Below, piece after piece: positions 27,493 through 38,619 of a stretch of DNA of 64,000 nucleotides (its first letter is position 1; each line of letters opens with the position of its first letter). This DNA comes from Bradyrhizobium sp. B097 (GTDB taxonomy: Bacteria > Pseudomonadota > Alphaproteobacteria > Rhizobiales > Xanthobacteraceae). Under the pieces are notes generated by a model, which was given only the letters and a program-made list of their open reading frames with translations, made no database searches and was not told where the DNA came from. The translations under genes and the position numbers were made by a program. Location: the NCBI RefSeq assembly GCF_038957035.1, contig NZ_CP152412.1, positions 1,236,501 to 1,300,500 of the forward strand. The letters are read 5' to 3'.

Positions 27493-27533
27493 CAATACGA
27501 GGCCAATGTGCGGCAAGGCACGGGGAGCCTGAT

Positions 27534-28478
27534 TTGAAGGTCAAGGTCGACAAGACTCTGGCGGCATCGATTGTCCTGCACGTCCTCGTGATCGGGTGGG
27601 GCCTCGTGTCGTTTTCGACCAGGGCGTACGTGATGCCTGAAGAGGATACTGTTGCCGTCGACGTCATCTCGCCCGACCAACTCTCCCATGTCATGGCCGG
27701 CCTGAAGGACGGCAAGAAGGAAAATCCCAAACCGCTGGTCGAGAAGGTCGCCGAGGCCAAGCCGATGGATGATGCCGTCGGCAAGATCGATGACAAGAAG
27801 CCGCCTGTCGTGACCGATACGGCGCCGGCGCCGACGCCGAAGGTGGAGAAGCCGGAAGACAAGAAGCCGGATCCGCCGAAGAAGGTCGAGAACAAGCCGG
27901 AGAATAAGCCAAAGGAAGAGCCGAAGCCGGTCGAGAAGAAACCCGATCCGGTCAAGCCCGATCCGATCGCGGAAGCGATCAAGAAGGAAGAGAAGAAGCC
28001 GCCGCCGAAGCCGGTTCAGCAGGCCGCCAAGCCGCCGCCGGAGCAGAAGCCGAAGGATCGCGTGTTCGACCAGAGCAAGATCGCAGCGCTGCTGGACAAG
28101 CGCGATCCGACGCGTACCTCCGCGACCGGCGATACGCTCAACGCCAATGCCTCGCTCGGCACGGCAAAGGGCAAGGCCGCCGACAACTCCGCGACCTGGG
28201 GCGCGATGTTCAAGCAGCAGGTCGAGCGCTGCTGGAAGAAGCCCTATGGCGGCATCGAGGCGCAGCAGACCGAGGCCGTTTTCGAGATCAAGCTGAACCG
28301 TGAGGGCAAGCTCGAAGCGCCGCCGGTGCCGGAAGGCACGCCGGCGACGCCCTATTTGCGCGTCTATCAGGAGAGCGCGCTGCGGGCGATCATCGAATGC
28401 CAACCGTACAGACTGCCGGCGGCCTTCTTCGAGGAATGGAAGTATTTCGCGCCGGTGTTCACAGAACGGAAGACCTGA
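27534..28478 (+). CDS. tolA: TolA-like envelope-spanning protein
   Basis: A 314-residue protein. One N-terminal helix (SIVLHVLVIGWGLVSFSTRA near 11-30) anchors it. Residues ~60-190 are a Lys/Pro/Glu-rich, extended periplasmic stalk. The C-terminal ~100 residues form a TonB/TolA-C-like domain (VERCWKKPYGG, FEIKLNREGKLEAPPVPEG, AIIECQPYRLP). The start is TTG 27534, supported by GGGGAG ending 6 bases upstream; no ATG in this frame gives the membrane anchor. It transmits TolQR energy to Pal/TolB. Confidence 0.93.
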   Translation: MKVKVDKTLAASIVLHVLVIGWGLVSFSTRAYVMPEEDTVAVDVISPDQLSHVMAGLKDGKKENPKPLVEKVAEAKPMDDAVGKIDDKKPPVVTDTAPAPTPKVEKPEDKKPDPPKKVENKPENKPKEEPKPVEKKPDPVKPDPIAEAIKKEEKKPPPKPVQQAAKPPPEQKPKDRVFDQSKIAALLDKRDPTRTSATGDTLNANASLGTAKGKAADNSATWGAMFKQQVERCWKKPYGGIEAQQTEAVFEIKLNREGKLEAPPVPEGTPATPYLRVYQESALRAIIECQPYRLPAAFFEEWKYFAPVFTERKT

Positions 28479-28523
28479 GGACAGCCGCGTCGCCTGGCCA
28501 ACGGCAAGCAAAAGTTACCGACA

Positions 28524-29885
28524 ATGACCAACACGAGTGATTTGCGGACCATGAAATTTCGCCTCGACCGTCGACAGATGATCTCCGGGATCGCCGCTCT
28601 CGGCGCGCTTGTCGGAAGCCGAAGCGCTTTCGGGCAGGCTGGCCCGAAGCGAATCCCGATTCCGGAAGGCGAGTTTGCGCCGGTGCCGATCGCGATCCCG
28701 AACTTCGCCGCCGGCACGCCCGGCGACGCCGAAGTCGGCGTCGGCGTCACGCAGGTGATCACCAACAACCTGAAGCGCAGCGGCTTGTTCGCGCCGATCG
28801 ATCAGGCCGCCTATCTCGAGAAGCAGATCAACATCGACGCGGCGCCGAACTTCAACAACTGGAAGAGCATCAACGCGCAGGCGCTGGTGACCGGCCGCAT
28901 GACACGCCAGGGCAACGGGCGCGTGAAGGCGGAATTCCGCCTCTGGGACGTCAACACCGGCCAGCAGCTCGCGGGCCAGCAGTACGACACCTCGGCCGAA
29001 TACTGGCGGCGCATCGCGCACATCATCTCCGACCAGATCTATGAGCGCATGACCGGCGAGAAAGGCTATTTCGATACCCGCATCGTGTTCGTCGACGAGA
29101 GCGGTGCTGCGGATCGCCGCGTCAAGCGCCTCGCGCTGATGGACCAGGACGGCGCCAATGTGCGCTATCTGACCCGCGGCTCGGACCTCGTGCTGACGCC
29201 GCGCTTCTCGCCGTCGACCCAGGAAATCACCTACATGGAGTTCGGGCAGGGCGACCCGCGCGTCTATCTGCTCAACATCGAGACCGGCCAGCGCGAGATC
29301 GTCGGCAACTTCCCGGGCATGTCGTTCTCGCCGCGCTTCTCGCCCGACGGCCAGCGCGTCATCATGAGCCTGCAGCAGGGCGGCAACTCCAACCTGTTCG
29401 TGATGGATCTGCGCTCGAAGTCGATGACGCGGCTGACCGACACGCCGGCGATCGACACCTCGCCGTCTTACGCGCCCGACGGCACGCGGCTCTGCTTCGA
29501 ATCCGATCGCGGCGGCAAGCCGCAGATCTACGTGATGCCGGCAACCGGCGGCGCGGCACAGCGCATCTCGTTCGGCGACGGCACCTATTCGACGCCGGTG
29601 TGGTCGCCGCGCGGCGACTACATCGCGTTCACCAAGCAGGGCGGTGGGCAGTTCGCGATCGGCATCATGAAGCCGGACGGCTCCGGCGAGCGCATCCTGA
29701 CCTCGGGCTTCCACAATGAAGGCCCGACCTTTGCGCCGAACGGGCGCGTCGTGATGTTCTTCCGCGATCCCGGCGGCAATAGCGGTCCGTCGCTGTTCAC
29801 CATCGACGTTTCCGGGCGCAACGAGCTGCGGGTGCCGACCCCCGGTTTTGCCTCCGACCCCGCCTGGTCGCCGCTGTTGTCGTGA
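28524..29885 (+). CDS. tolB: TolB, periplasmic beta-propeller of Tol-Pal
   Basis: A 453-residue protein. The N-terminus has [20 protein letters not shown], a twin-arginine-like export signal, followed by the mixed alpha/beta N-domain ([19 protein letters not shown]). From about residue 210 there are six propeller blades with repeated [22 protein letters not shown] and PTFAPNG signatures. TolB binds Pal and TolA. ATG 28524 is used; ATG 28551 (MKFRLDRRQ) would fit the signal peptide as well. The cluster continues with two unexpected genes before pal. Confidence 0.95.
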   Translation: MTNTSDLRTMKFRLDRRQMISGIAALGALVGSRSAFGQAGPKRIPIPEGEFAPVPIAIPNFAAGTPGDAEVGVGVTQVITNNLKRSGLFAPIDQAAYLEKQINIDAAPNFNNWKSINAQALVTGRMTRQGNGRVKAEFRLWDVNTGQQLAGQQYDTSAEYWRRIAHIISDQIYERMTGEKGYFDTRIVFVDESGAADRRVKRLALMDQDGANVRYLTRGSDLVLTPRFSPSTQEITYMEFGQGDPRVYLLNIETGQREIVGNFPGMSFSPRFSPDGQRVIMSLQQGGNSNLFVMDLRSKSMTRLTDTPAIDTSPSYAPDGTRLCFESDRGGKPQIYVMPATGGAAQRISFGDGTYSTPVWSPRGDYIAFTKQGGGQFAIGIMKPDGSGERILTSGFHNEGPTFAPNGRVVMFFRDPGGNSGPSLFTIDVSGRNELRVPTPGFASDPAWSPLLS

Positions 29886-30069
29886 GGCTCGCGCAGGGCT
29901 GCTCCGGGGAACCCTGGGGCGGTCGGCACTTCTTACCTAGCGCACTGAAACTTATGCCGAATTTCGGCTATCAATGGGTCGCGGCAACGACTCGCTAACG
30001 ATGTTCCCTCAGAAAGACTTCACCTGCGATCAGTAAGAGTGCGAGCTGAAAAGGACGCGCGCTCTCACA

Positions 30070-32394
30070 ATGCAGTTTGCAAGTCAGACGGGAGAACCGG
30101 ACCAGTCGATGTCGCCGACGATCTCCGCGGCGCTGGTCGATTCCCTGTTCATGAACCCCGCGCCCATGATCTTCGGCGCCTTCGGCCCCGCCATCGCGGG
30201 CGCCGTGATTGCGTTCGTCACCGGCAATCTGCTGTCCTGGCTGTGCGTGCCGCTGTTCATCGTGGTGGGTCTGGCGCGCGCGCTGCAGATGTACCGCTAT
30301 CAGCAGCGCAGTTCCCGTCTCACCGTCGAAGAATCCGTGACGTGGGAGAAGCGCTACCGGATCGGTACCATCGCCTATGGCATCTCGCTCGGCATCTGGG
30401 GCGTCACCGTCCTGCTCACGACCAAGGACGCCGCCGCGCATATGCTCTGCGTGACCACCGTGGTCGCCTACACCTCGGCGGGAGTGGGGCGGACCTTCGG
30501 CCGGCCGCAGATCTTCCACCTGCACCTGTTGATGTCGATCGGTCCCCTGATCGCGGCGCTGATGTATGTCGGCGGCCCCTATCACATCGCCCTTGCGCTG
30601 CTCAGCCTGGTGTTCTTCAGCGCCATCCGGCATCTCACCTCCAGCCTGCAGCGCATCTACGTCAACGCCTGGATCGCCAAGGAGCGCGAGGCCGCGCTGG
30701 CGGGCCAGTTCGATACCGCGCTGAACAACATGCCGCACGGCCTGTGCATGTTCAGCGCCGACGGCCGCCTTGCGGTGATGAACCACCGCTTCATCGAGAT
30801 GATGGAGCTGTCCGACGATTTCGTGCAGCGCGGCGCCAGCGCGACCGACATCTGCAATGCCTGCGTGCTGTCCGGCGCGATCTCGGCCGCGGCCGCGCAA
30901 CAGATTCTCTACGAGATCGAGAGCTCCCAGCGCGGCGACATCGTCACCAGCGACCCCGATCCGGCCCAGAACCGTTCGCTGGACTGGACGTTCCAGCCGA
31001 TGCCAGGCGGCGGTACGGTCGTGCTGGTCGAGGACATTACCGAACGCAAGGACGCCGAGGCCAGGATCAGCCATCTTGCGCGCTACGACGAACTGACCGC
31101 GCTGCCCAACCGCGTCAATTTCCGCGACGAGATCGGCCGGCTGCTCGCCATGCAGCACGGCGACCATCGCTCCGCATTGCTGTTCGTCGACCTCGACCAG
31201 TTCAAGCAGGTCAACGATACGCTCGGCCATCCCTGCGGCGATCAGCTGCTTTGCGCGGTCGCCGAACGGCTGCGCGAGATGCTGCGTCCGGAGGATTTCG
31301 TGGCGCGGTTCGGCGGCGACGAGTTCGTCGTGTTCCAGCAGAACATCCATTCGCATGAGGACGCCGCCGCGCTGGCGCGGCGCATCGTCGACCGCCTGAG
31401 CGAGCGCTACAAGATCGACAACCATCTGGTCGAGATCGGCGCCAGCGTCGGCATCGCGATGACCGCGCCCGGCGTCGGCGCCGACACGCTGCTGAAGAAC
31501 GCCGACATGGCGCTCTACCGTGCCAAGGCCGATGGCCGCGGCACCTTCTGCTTCTTCCGCGACGAGATGGCCCAGACTGTCGAGGCCCGCCGCATCCTCG
31601 AGCTCGATCTGCGCAAGGCGCTCGCCAACGAGGAATTCGAGCTGTTCTACCAGCCGTTGATCAACCTGAAGTCCGGCAAGGTCTCGACCTGCGAGGCGCT
31701 GCTGCGCTGGAACCATCCGGTGCGCGGCACGGTCTCACCGGTCGACATCATTCCGGTCGCCGAGGACATGGGCCTGATCGTCGATCTCGGCCGCTGGATC
31801 CTGCGCAAGGCCTGCATGGAATGCATGAAGTGGCCGGAGGCAGTGAGCGTCGCGGTGAATTTCTCGCCGCAGCAGTTCCATCAGCGCGACGTGCTGAGCG
31901 AGGTCCGCTACGCGCTCGAGGTCTCCGGTCTGCCGGCGCACCGCCTCGAGATCGAGATCACCGAGTCCTCGCTGCTGCACAACACCGAGCTGACCCACGA
32001 CGTGCTGTCGCAACTGCGCTCGCTTGGCGTGCGGATCTCGCTGGATGATTTCGGCACCGGCTACTCGTCGCTCAGCTATTTGCACAATTTCCCGCTGCAG
32101 AAGGTCAAGATCGACCGCTCCTTCCTCGAAGGCATCGACAGCGATCGGCCGCTGACCTTGCTACGCGGCGTGGCGCGGCTGTCCGCGGACCTCGGCATGT
32201 CGGTCGTGGTCGAGGGGATCGAGACCAACGAGCAGCTCGAACTGATCAGTGCCGACGGCGCGGTGACCGAAGCACAGGGATACCTGTTCAGCCGGCCGGT
32301 TCCCGCCGTCCGCATTCGCCAGCTGCTCAATGCCTCGCACGGCCGGCGGGGCGACGAGCAACTGCACGTGGTTCCCTCGCGCTCGATCGCGTGA
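30070..32394 (+). CDS. Membrane GGDEF-EAL protein (c-di-GMP turnover)
   Basis: A 774-residue protein. Residues ~30-195 hold about six hydrophobic segments (an integral-membrane sensor). A PAS-like segment (ALNNMPHGLCMFSADGRLAVMN) follows near 220. The GGDEF domain has an intact FGGDEF motif near 415-420, with ALLFVDLDQFKQVNDTLGH before it. The EAL domain has CEALLRW near 542, NFSPQQF, EITESSLL and DDFGTGYSSLSYL, so both cyclase and phosphodiesterase sites look intact. It starts 184 bases after tolB and precedes the FeeM-like gene and pal, coupling c-di-GMP signalling to this locus by position only. Confidence 0.94.
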   Translation: MQFASQTGEPDQSMSPTISAALVDSLFMNPAPMIFGAFGPAIAGAVIAFVTGNLLSWLCVPLFIVVGLARALQMYRYQQRSSRLTVEESVTWEKRYRIGTIAYGISLGIWGVTVLLTTKDAAAHMLCVTTVVAYTSAGVGRTFGRPQIFHLHLLMSIGPLIAALMYVGGPYHIALALLSLVFFSAIRHLTSSLQRIYVNAWIAKEREAALAGQFDTALNNMPHGLCMFSADGRLAVMNHRFIEMMELSDDFVQRGASATDICNACVLSGAISAAAAQQILYEIESSQRGDIVTSDPDPAQNRSLDWTFQPMPGGGTVVLVEDITERKDAEARISHLARYDELTALPNRVNFRDEIGRLLAMQHGDHRSALLFVDLDQFKQVNDTLGHPCGDQLLCAVAERLREMLRPEDFVARFGGDEFVVFQQNIHSHEDAAALARRIVDRLSERYKIDNHLVEIGASVGIAMTAPGVGADTLLKNADMALYRAKADGRGTFCFFRDEMAQTVEARRILELDLRKALANEEFELFYQPLINLKSGKVSTCEALLRWNHPVRGTVSPVDIIPVAEDMGLIVDLGRWILRKACMECMKWPEAVSVAVNFSPQQFHQRDVLSEVRYALEVSGLPAHRLEIEITESSLLHNTELTHDVLSQLRSLGVRISLDDFGTGYSSLSYLHNFPLQKVKIDRSFLEGIDSDRPLTLLRGVARLSADLGMSVVVEGIETNEQLELISADGAVTEAQGYLFSRPVPAVRIRQLLNASHGRRGDEQLHVVPSRSIA

Positions 32395-32571
32395 GCTTAC
32401 GCACCGACCGTTCTCAATCGATAGTTGTAGGAGTCTTTGACTGCACGATTCGAAATGCACCGTTGCGGTCAGAGGTTAACTGTATTGCCGCGATTGCTTT
32501 GACGAAAATTAAGAAGCTGTTAATCTTTTGGCTCGCGCGTTGAAGTTGTTGAGTGATTCAGGGAGTGCCAT

Positions 32572-33306
32572 ATGAGGTCCGCGGCCGAAGCCATCAAGCC
32601 CGCGACAGGAAGGCTTGCGGACCCTCTGGATCAAGTCGACTACCGTCTCGCTCAGACCCCCGAACAGAAAGACGAAATCTACCGGCTGCGTTACCGTGCC
32701 TATCTGCGCGAAGGCGCGATCCGGCCCTCGGCGGACGAGCGCGTCGTCGATCAGTTCGACGATGCACCGAACGCCTGGGTGTTCGGCGTCTATCTGCAAG
32801 GCGAGCTCTGCAGCTCGATCCGCATCACCGTGGCGACACCGGAGTGGCGCTCCTCGCCGACGCTCGACGTGTTCGGCGATGTGCTGCTGCCGAAACTCGA
32901 TCAGGGGCTGGTCTTCATCGATTCGACGCGCTTCGTTGCGGATCCCGACAAGGCGCGGAACAATCCGGAACTGCCCTATGTCACGGTGCGGCTCGGCTCG
33001 ACTGCGGGCGTGCATTTCAACGCCGATTACGGTCTGGCGCCGGTCCGGCCCGAGCACATGGCGTTCTACCGGCGTGTGTTCCTGCATGAGACCTGGTCGG
33101 AGCCGCGGCTCTACCCGGGGCTCGTGAAGCCGGTCGGGTTAATGGCGTCGCATCTGCCGACCGTGCGGGAACGCGTGCTCGCCCGCTATCCGTTCCTGCG
33201 CTCGAGCGCCTTCGAGCGGCGGATGCTGTTTGAGCGGGAAGGCCAGTTGCAGCCCGACGGTATCGTCCGGCCGTTCGAGCGTGCCTCGATCGTGCCGAAT
33301 CCCTGA
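32572..33306 (+). CDS. FeeM/autoinducer-synthase-fold N-acyltransferase-like protein
   Basis: A 244-residue protein of the GNAT-like FeeM/LuxI-type superfamily. Evidence: DEIYRLRYRAYLREGAI near 34-50 (the RYR-x-F/Y signature of AHL and N-acyl amino acid synthases), VFGVYLQGELCSSIRI near 71-86 and FIDSTRFVADPD near 116-127. FeeM enzymes join acyl-ACP to amino acids; LuxI-type ones to SAM. Which, if either, applies cannot be read. No luxR gene is near. It lies between the GGDEF-EAL gene and pal. Confidence 0.78.
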   Translation: MRSAAEAIKPATGRLADPLDQVDYRLAQTPEQKDEIYRLRYRAYLREGAIRPSADERVVDQFDDAPNAWVFGVYLQGELCSSIRITVATPEWRSSPTLDVFGDVLLPKLDQGLVFIDSTRFVADPDKARNNPELPYVTVRLGSTAGVHFNADYGLAPVRPEHMAFYRRVFLHETWSEPRLYPGLVKPVGLMASHLPTVRERVLARYPFLRSSAFERRMLFEREGQLQPDGIVRPFERASIVPNP

Positions 33307-33576
33307 GCAAACCGGCGTTCTGATCAATCTGACATCGATCGACTGTTGCGCGCGGGCCAAATTGTCCTGCAAAAGCGGCCGGTTCCCGCAAGCCTTGCCT
33401 TCCCTTCACCATCGCGCCACATTTGCCACCCATTAACCATCGGGGGCGCTTTTCGCCATTGCCTGGCATTTGATCGGCTCGAGCAAGGTCTCGTCAAGGT
33501 TGACGGAACGTTCGCTTAACCATCGCCCTGTAGACCCAATGGACAGTACGAAGAGCGTGAGCGTGGAGGCTCCGGA

Positions 33577-34071
33577 ATGAAACATCAGATGCGTATCCTC
33601 CAGGGTATGAAGCTGGCTGCGGTTCTGGCGGTGGCGTTGTCGATGGGTGCCTGTGCCAACAAGAACCCGCTGGACGCCAATGGCGCAATTGGCGGCGCCG
33701 CGACCCCGGGCAGCCAGCAGGATTTTGTGGTCAATGTCGGCGACCGTGTGTTCTTTGAGAGCGATCAGACCGATCTCAGCCCGCAGGCCACAGCGACCCT
33801 CGACAAGCAGGCGCAGTGGCTGCAGACCTACAACCGCTATTCCTTCACGATCGAAGGTCATGCCGACGAGCGCGGCACGCGCGAATACAACATCGCGCTC
33901 GGTGCGCGCCGTGCCCAGTCGGTTCGCGCCTATCTCGCTTCGCGTGGCATCGACCCGAGCCGCATGCGCACCATTTCCTACGGCAAGGAGCGCCCGGTCG
34001 CGGTCTGTAACGACATCTCGTGCTGGTCGCAGAACCGCCGCGCCGTCACCGTGCTGAACGCCAGCTCCTGA
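33577..34071 (+). CDS. pal: Pal, peptidoglycan-associated lipoprotein
   Basis: A 164-residue outer-membrane lipoprotein. The signal peptide ends in lipobox MGAC with the lipidated Cys at about residue 27. The OmpA-like domain follows: VFFESDQTDLSPQATATLDKQ near 59-79, FTIEGHADERGTREYNIALG near 92-111 and the peptidoglycan-binding Asp/Arg residues (DERG, ALGARRA). It anchors the outer membrane and partners TolA/TolB. It is separated from tolB by about 3.7 kb. A strong terminator follows. Confidence 0.97.
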   Translation: MKHQMRILQGMKLAAVLAVALSMGACANKNPLDANGAIGGAATPGSQQDFVVNVGDRVFFESDQTDLSPQATATLDKQAQWLQTYNRYSFTIEGHADERGTREYNIALGARRAQSVRAYLASRGIDPSRMRTISYGKERPVAVCNDISCWSQNRRAVTVLNASS

Positions 34072-34097
34072 CGCGATCCTGGATCGATTTGTTCAAG

Positions 34098-34126
34098 CCG
34101 GCGCCTTCGGGCGCCGGTTCTGTTTT
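34098..34126 (+). terminator. Rho-independent terminator after pal
   Basis: A perfect 8-bp stem CCGGCGCC-TTCG-GGCGCCGG at 34098-34117 is followed by TTCTGTTTT. The TTCG tetraloop and GC stem are classic. It lies 27 bases after the pal stop, so cpoB probably has its own promoter or depends on read-through. Confidence 0.75.
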
Positions 34127-34320
34127 GGCCGCGTGAGAGCCTGACCCGGCTTCATCAAGATGAACGAAGCTGCGTGCAATTGGCCGCTTGCTTGTTCCAC
34201 CGTCCGTACTAAACCGGTATCCGCGGCGCTGTCCCGGATTTGAACTGCAAGTCACAATTCTGGCGTACTCCGTCCCTCAAAGTCGCGCGCTTTTCACGTC
34301 GATCTCGTCGTCAGGGCAAA

Positions 34321-35340
34321 ATGTCATCCAGGCTACATTTTCTTTCTTCCGCCGCGGCTATCGCGGCGCTGTTCGTCGTTTCCGCACCAGCGTTTGCCCA
34401 ATCCGACGATTCCGATGCCGAGATGCGGATCGAGCGGCTGGAGAACCAGCTGCGGCAGCTGACCGGGCAGAACGAGGAACTGCAGTACCGCAACCGCCAG
34501 CTCGAGGAGCGCCTGCGCCAGCTCGGCGGCCAGCCGCCCGGCCCGAATGGACAGCCTCCGGCGGCCCAGCCCGGTGTCGCGGCGGTGCCGCCGGCGCAGC
34601 AGGGGTACCCGCAGGCGCAGCCCGGCAACGCCCAGCCACAGCAGGGATATGGCCGGCAGCCGCAGGGCGGCTATGACCAGCAGCAGATCGCGGCGCCCGC
34701 GCCGATCGTGCAGGAGCCGGCACCCGCGGCAGCTCCCGGCCGCCGTGGCCGCGGCGATGCCTTCGATCCGACCCAGAATCCGAATGCCCCCGGCGCTCCG
34801 CGCGTGCTCGGTGGCGGCGGACAGATGCCGATGCAGAACGATGCGGCGGCCGGTGCGCCCGGCGGCCGCGGCGCGGGCGAGCCGCTCGATCTCGGCAACA
34901 CGAGCCCGCAGCGGGCGCCCGGCGCGAGCGCGGCCCTGACCACATTGCCGCCGTCGGCGACGCCGAAGGACGAGTTCGACCTCGGCATCGGCTACATGCA
35001 GCGCAAGGACTATGCGCTCGCCGAAGAGACGATGAAGAACTTCGCCACCAAGTATCCGAGTGATCCTTTGGTGGCGGATTCGCAATACTGGCTCGGCGAA
35101 AGCTATTTCCAGCGCCAGCAATATCGCGATGCTGCGGAAACTTTCCTCGGTGTGACCACCAAGTTCGACAAGTCCGCGAAAGCGGCCGACGCGCTGCTGC
35201 GGCTCGGCCAGTCGCTGGCGGCGCTGAAGGAAAAAGAAGCCGCCTGCGCCGCGTTCGGCGAGATCGCGCGGAAGTACCCGCGCGCGTCAGGCGGGGTCAA
35301 AGCTGCGGTTGACCGCGAGCAGAAGCGCGTGAAGTGCTAA
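34321..35340 (+). CDS. cpoB: CpoB (YbgF), Tol-Pal system periplasmic coordinator
   Basis: A 339-residue protein. The signal peptide (SRLHFLSSAAAIAALFVVSA, cleavage near AFAQS) is followed by a coiled coil MRIERLENQLRQLTGQNEEL near 38-57, then a long Gln/Pro/Gly/Ala-rich linker (~75-215). The C-terminal TPR domain includes FDLGIGYMQRKDYALAEETM, DSQYWLGESYFQRQQYRDA and AALKEKEAACAAFGEI. CpoB links Tol to peptidoglycan synthesis at division. ATG 34321 is preferred over the upstream 34240 start because the signal peptide begins there. Confidence 0.93.
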   Translation: MSSRLHFLSSAAAIAALFVVSAPAFAQSDDSDAEMRIERLENQLRQLTGQNEELQYRNRQLEERLRQLGGQPPGPNGQPPAAQPGVAAVPPAQQGYPQAQPGNAQPQQGYGRQPQGGYDQQQIAAPAPIVQEPAPAAAPGRRGRGDAFDPTQNPNAPGAPRVLGGGGQMPMQNDAAAGAPGGRGAGEPLDLGNTSPQRAPGASAALTTLPPSATPKDEFDLGIGYMQRKDYALAEETMKNFATKYPSDPLVADSQYWLGESYFQRQQYRDAAETFLGVTTKFDKSAKAADALLRLGQSLAALKEKEAACAAFGEIARKYPRASGGVKAAVDREQKRVKC

Positions 35341-35391
35341 ACCAGCCGGGGGAGGCCGCTTCCGGCCTTTCCGCGACCTGCTGGTTCTGTG

Positions 35392-36426
35392 ATGCCCGAC
35401 GACCGATCCGCCATCCCGGCAAGCGACGCCAAGCGCCTGTTCGCGGGCCTGGCGCGCGCGCCAGCGATCGTGCTCGCGGTGTCGGGCGGTCCCGATTCCG
35501 TCGCGCTGATGTGGCTGGCCGCGCGCTGGCGCCGCGCGCTCGCGCAGGGACCGCGGCTGGTGGCGGTCACCGTCGATCACGGCCTGCGTGTTGAAGCGGC
35601 CCGCGAGGCGCGCGACGTCAAACGGCTGGCGCGAAGCCTCGACCTGCCGCATCACACGTTGCGCTGGAGCGGGCCCAAGCCCAGCACCGGCGTGCCGGCA
35701 GCCGCGCGTGAGGCGCGCTATGGCCTGCTCGCGCAAGCCGCGCGCAAGCACGGCGCGACGCATATCGTGACCGCGCACACCCGTGACGACCAGGCCGAGA
35801 CGCTGTTGATGCGGATGCTGCGTGGCAGTGGCGTCGCGGGCCTCTCGGCGATGGCGCGCGAGACCGAGCGCGACGGCGTCATGCTGACGCGGCCGCTGCT
35901 CGATATTTCCAAGGCACAGCTGATCGCGACGCTGAAGAAGGCGCGCATCAGCTTTGCCGACGATCCGACCAACCGCGATCCGTCCTTCACGCGACCGCGG
36001 CTGCGCGCGCTGATGCCGCTGCTGGCGGAGGAGGGCGGCGACGCGCGGAACCTGGCACGGCTCGCGGCGCGGATCGCGCGCGCCAACGCCGCGCTGGAGG
36101 TGCTGGTCGACGGCGCCGAGGGCTATCTTGCGTTGAAGAGCGAGGATAACTTCGATGCGGGCTTCGACGCGGCACTGTTCGCGGTGATGCCGGACGAGAT
36201 CCGCCTCCGCCTGCTCAAGCGCGCCATCGACCGCACTGGACATGAGGGGCCGGCCGAACTCGGCAAGGTCGAAACCCTGCTCGCCGCGGTCGATGAGGCC
36301 GTCAGTCAGCGCTCGGGACAACGCGAATCCAAGCTGAAACAGACGCTTGCCGGAGCGGTCATCAGCGTCGCCTCCGGCCGCATCAGGATCAGCCCGGCGC
36401 CGCCTCGCCGGGCCCGTTCCCGCTGA
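35392..36426 (+). CDS. tilS: TilS, tRNA(Ile)-lysidine synthetase
   Basis: A 344-residue cytosolic enzyme that converts C34 of tRNA-Ile2 to lysidine, changing both codon reading and charging. The PP-loop ATP motif AVSGGPDSVALMW is near 28-40. VTVDHGLR is near 62, HIVTAHTRDDQAETLLMRMLRG is near 124-145 (read in two parts), and ADDPTNRD/FTRPRLR are near 184-200. It is shorter than the E. coli enzyme but normal for the group. The start is ATG 35392 or the adjacent GTG 35389. It is 51 bases after cpoB. Confidence 0.93.
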   Translation: MPDDRSAIPASDAKRLFAGLARAPAIVLAVSGGPDSVALMWLAARWRRALAQGPRLVAVTVDHGLRVEAAREARDVKRLARSLDLPHHTLRWSGPKPSTGVPAAAREARYGLLAQAARKHGATHIVTAHTRDDQAETLLMRMLRGSGVAGLSAMARETERDGVMLTRPLLDISKAQLIATLKKARISFADDPTNRDPSFTRPRLRALMPLLAEEGGDARNLARLAARIARANAALEVLVDGAEGYLALKSEDNFDAGFDAALFAVMPDEIRLRLLKRAIDRTGHEGPAELGKVETLLAAVDEAVSQRSGQRESKLKQTLAGAVISVASGRIRISPAPPRRARSR

Positions 36427-36559
36427 GCCGGGTTCGATTGTTTCAACCGCTGTCATAATCCGGCAAGGAGGCTTAACCACCCCGGAAAAACACCGGATTC
36501 CGCGTCATTTTTTGACCGGGAATTGGGCTAGGATGCGGTAAATAGTCGTGCGTGGTTCC

Positions 36560-36588
36560 CTTGGCATCGACCCCAGCGGCACCTAGAT
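36560..36588 (+). promoter_or_regulatory. Possible heat-shock (RpoH) promoter of ftsH
   Basis: CTTGGC at 36560-36565 and CCTAGATTG starting at 36582 are 16 bases apart, similar to alphaproteobacterial sigma-32 sites. It is about 100 bases before the ftsH ATG, within the 258-base tilS-ftsH gap. Prediction by eye. Confidence 0.35.
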
Positions 36589-36684
36589 TGTAGGCATCGA
36601 CGGGATGGATTCCCTGGGGATTCCCACAGAGCCTGCCCAAGGACTAGAGAGAGGCCGCGATCCGCGCGACCACGAAGGAAGACC

Positions 36685-38607
<1,923 letters not shown>

Positions 38608-38619
38608 GCCTCGCCCGCC

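Noticed and set aside
32572..33306. Complete LuxI/LuxR quorum-sensing pair
   Set aside because: Only the synthase-fold protein is present; no LuxR-type regulator lies near it.
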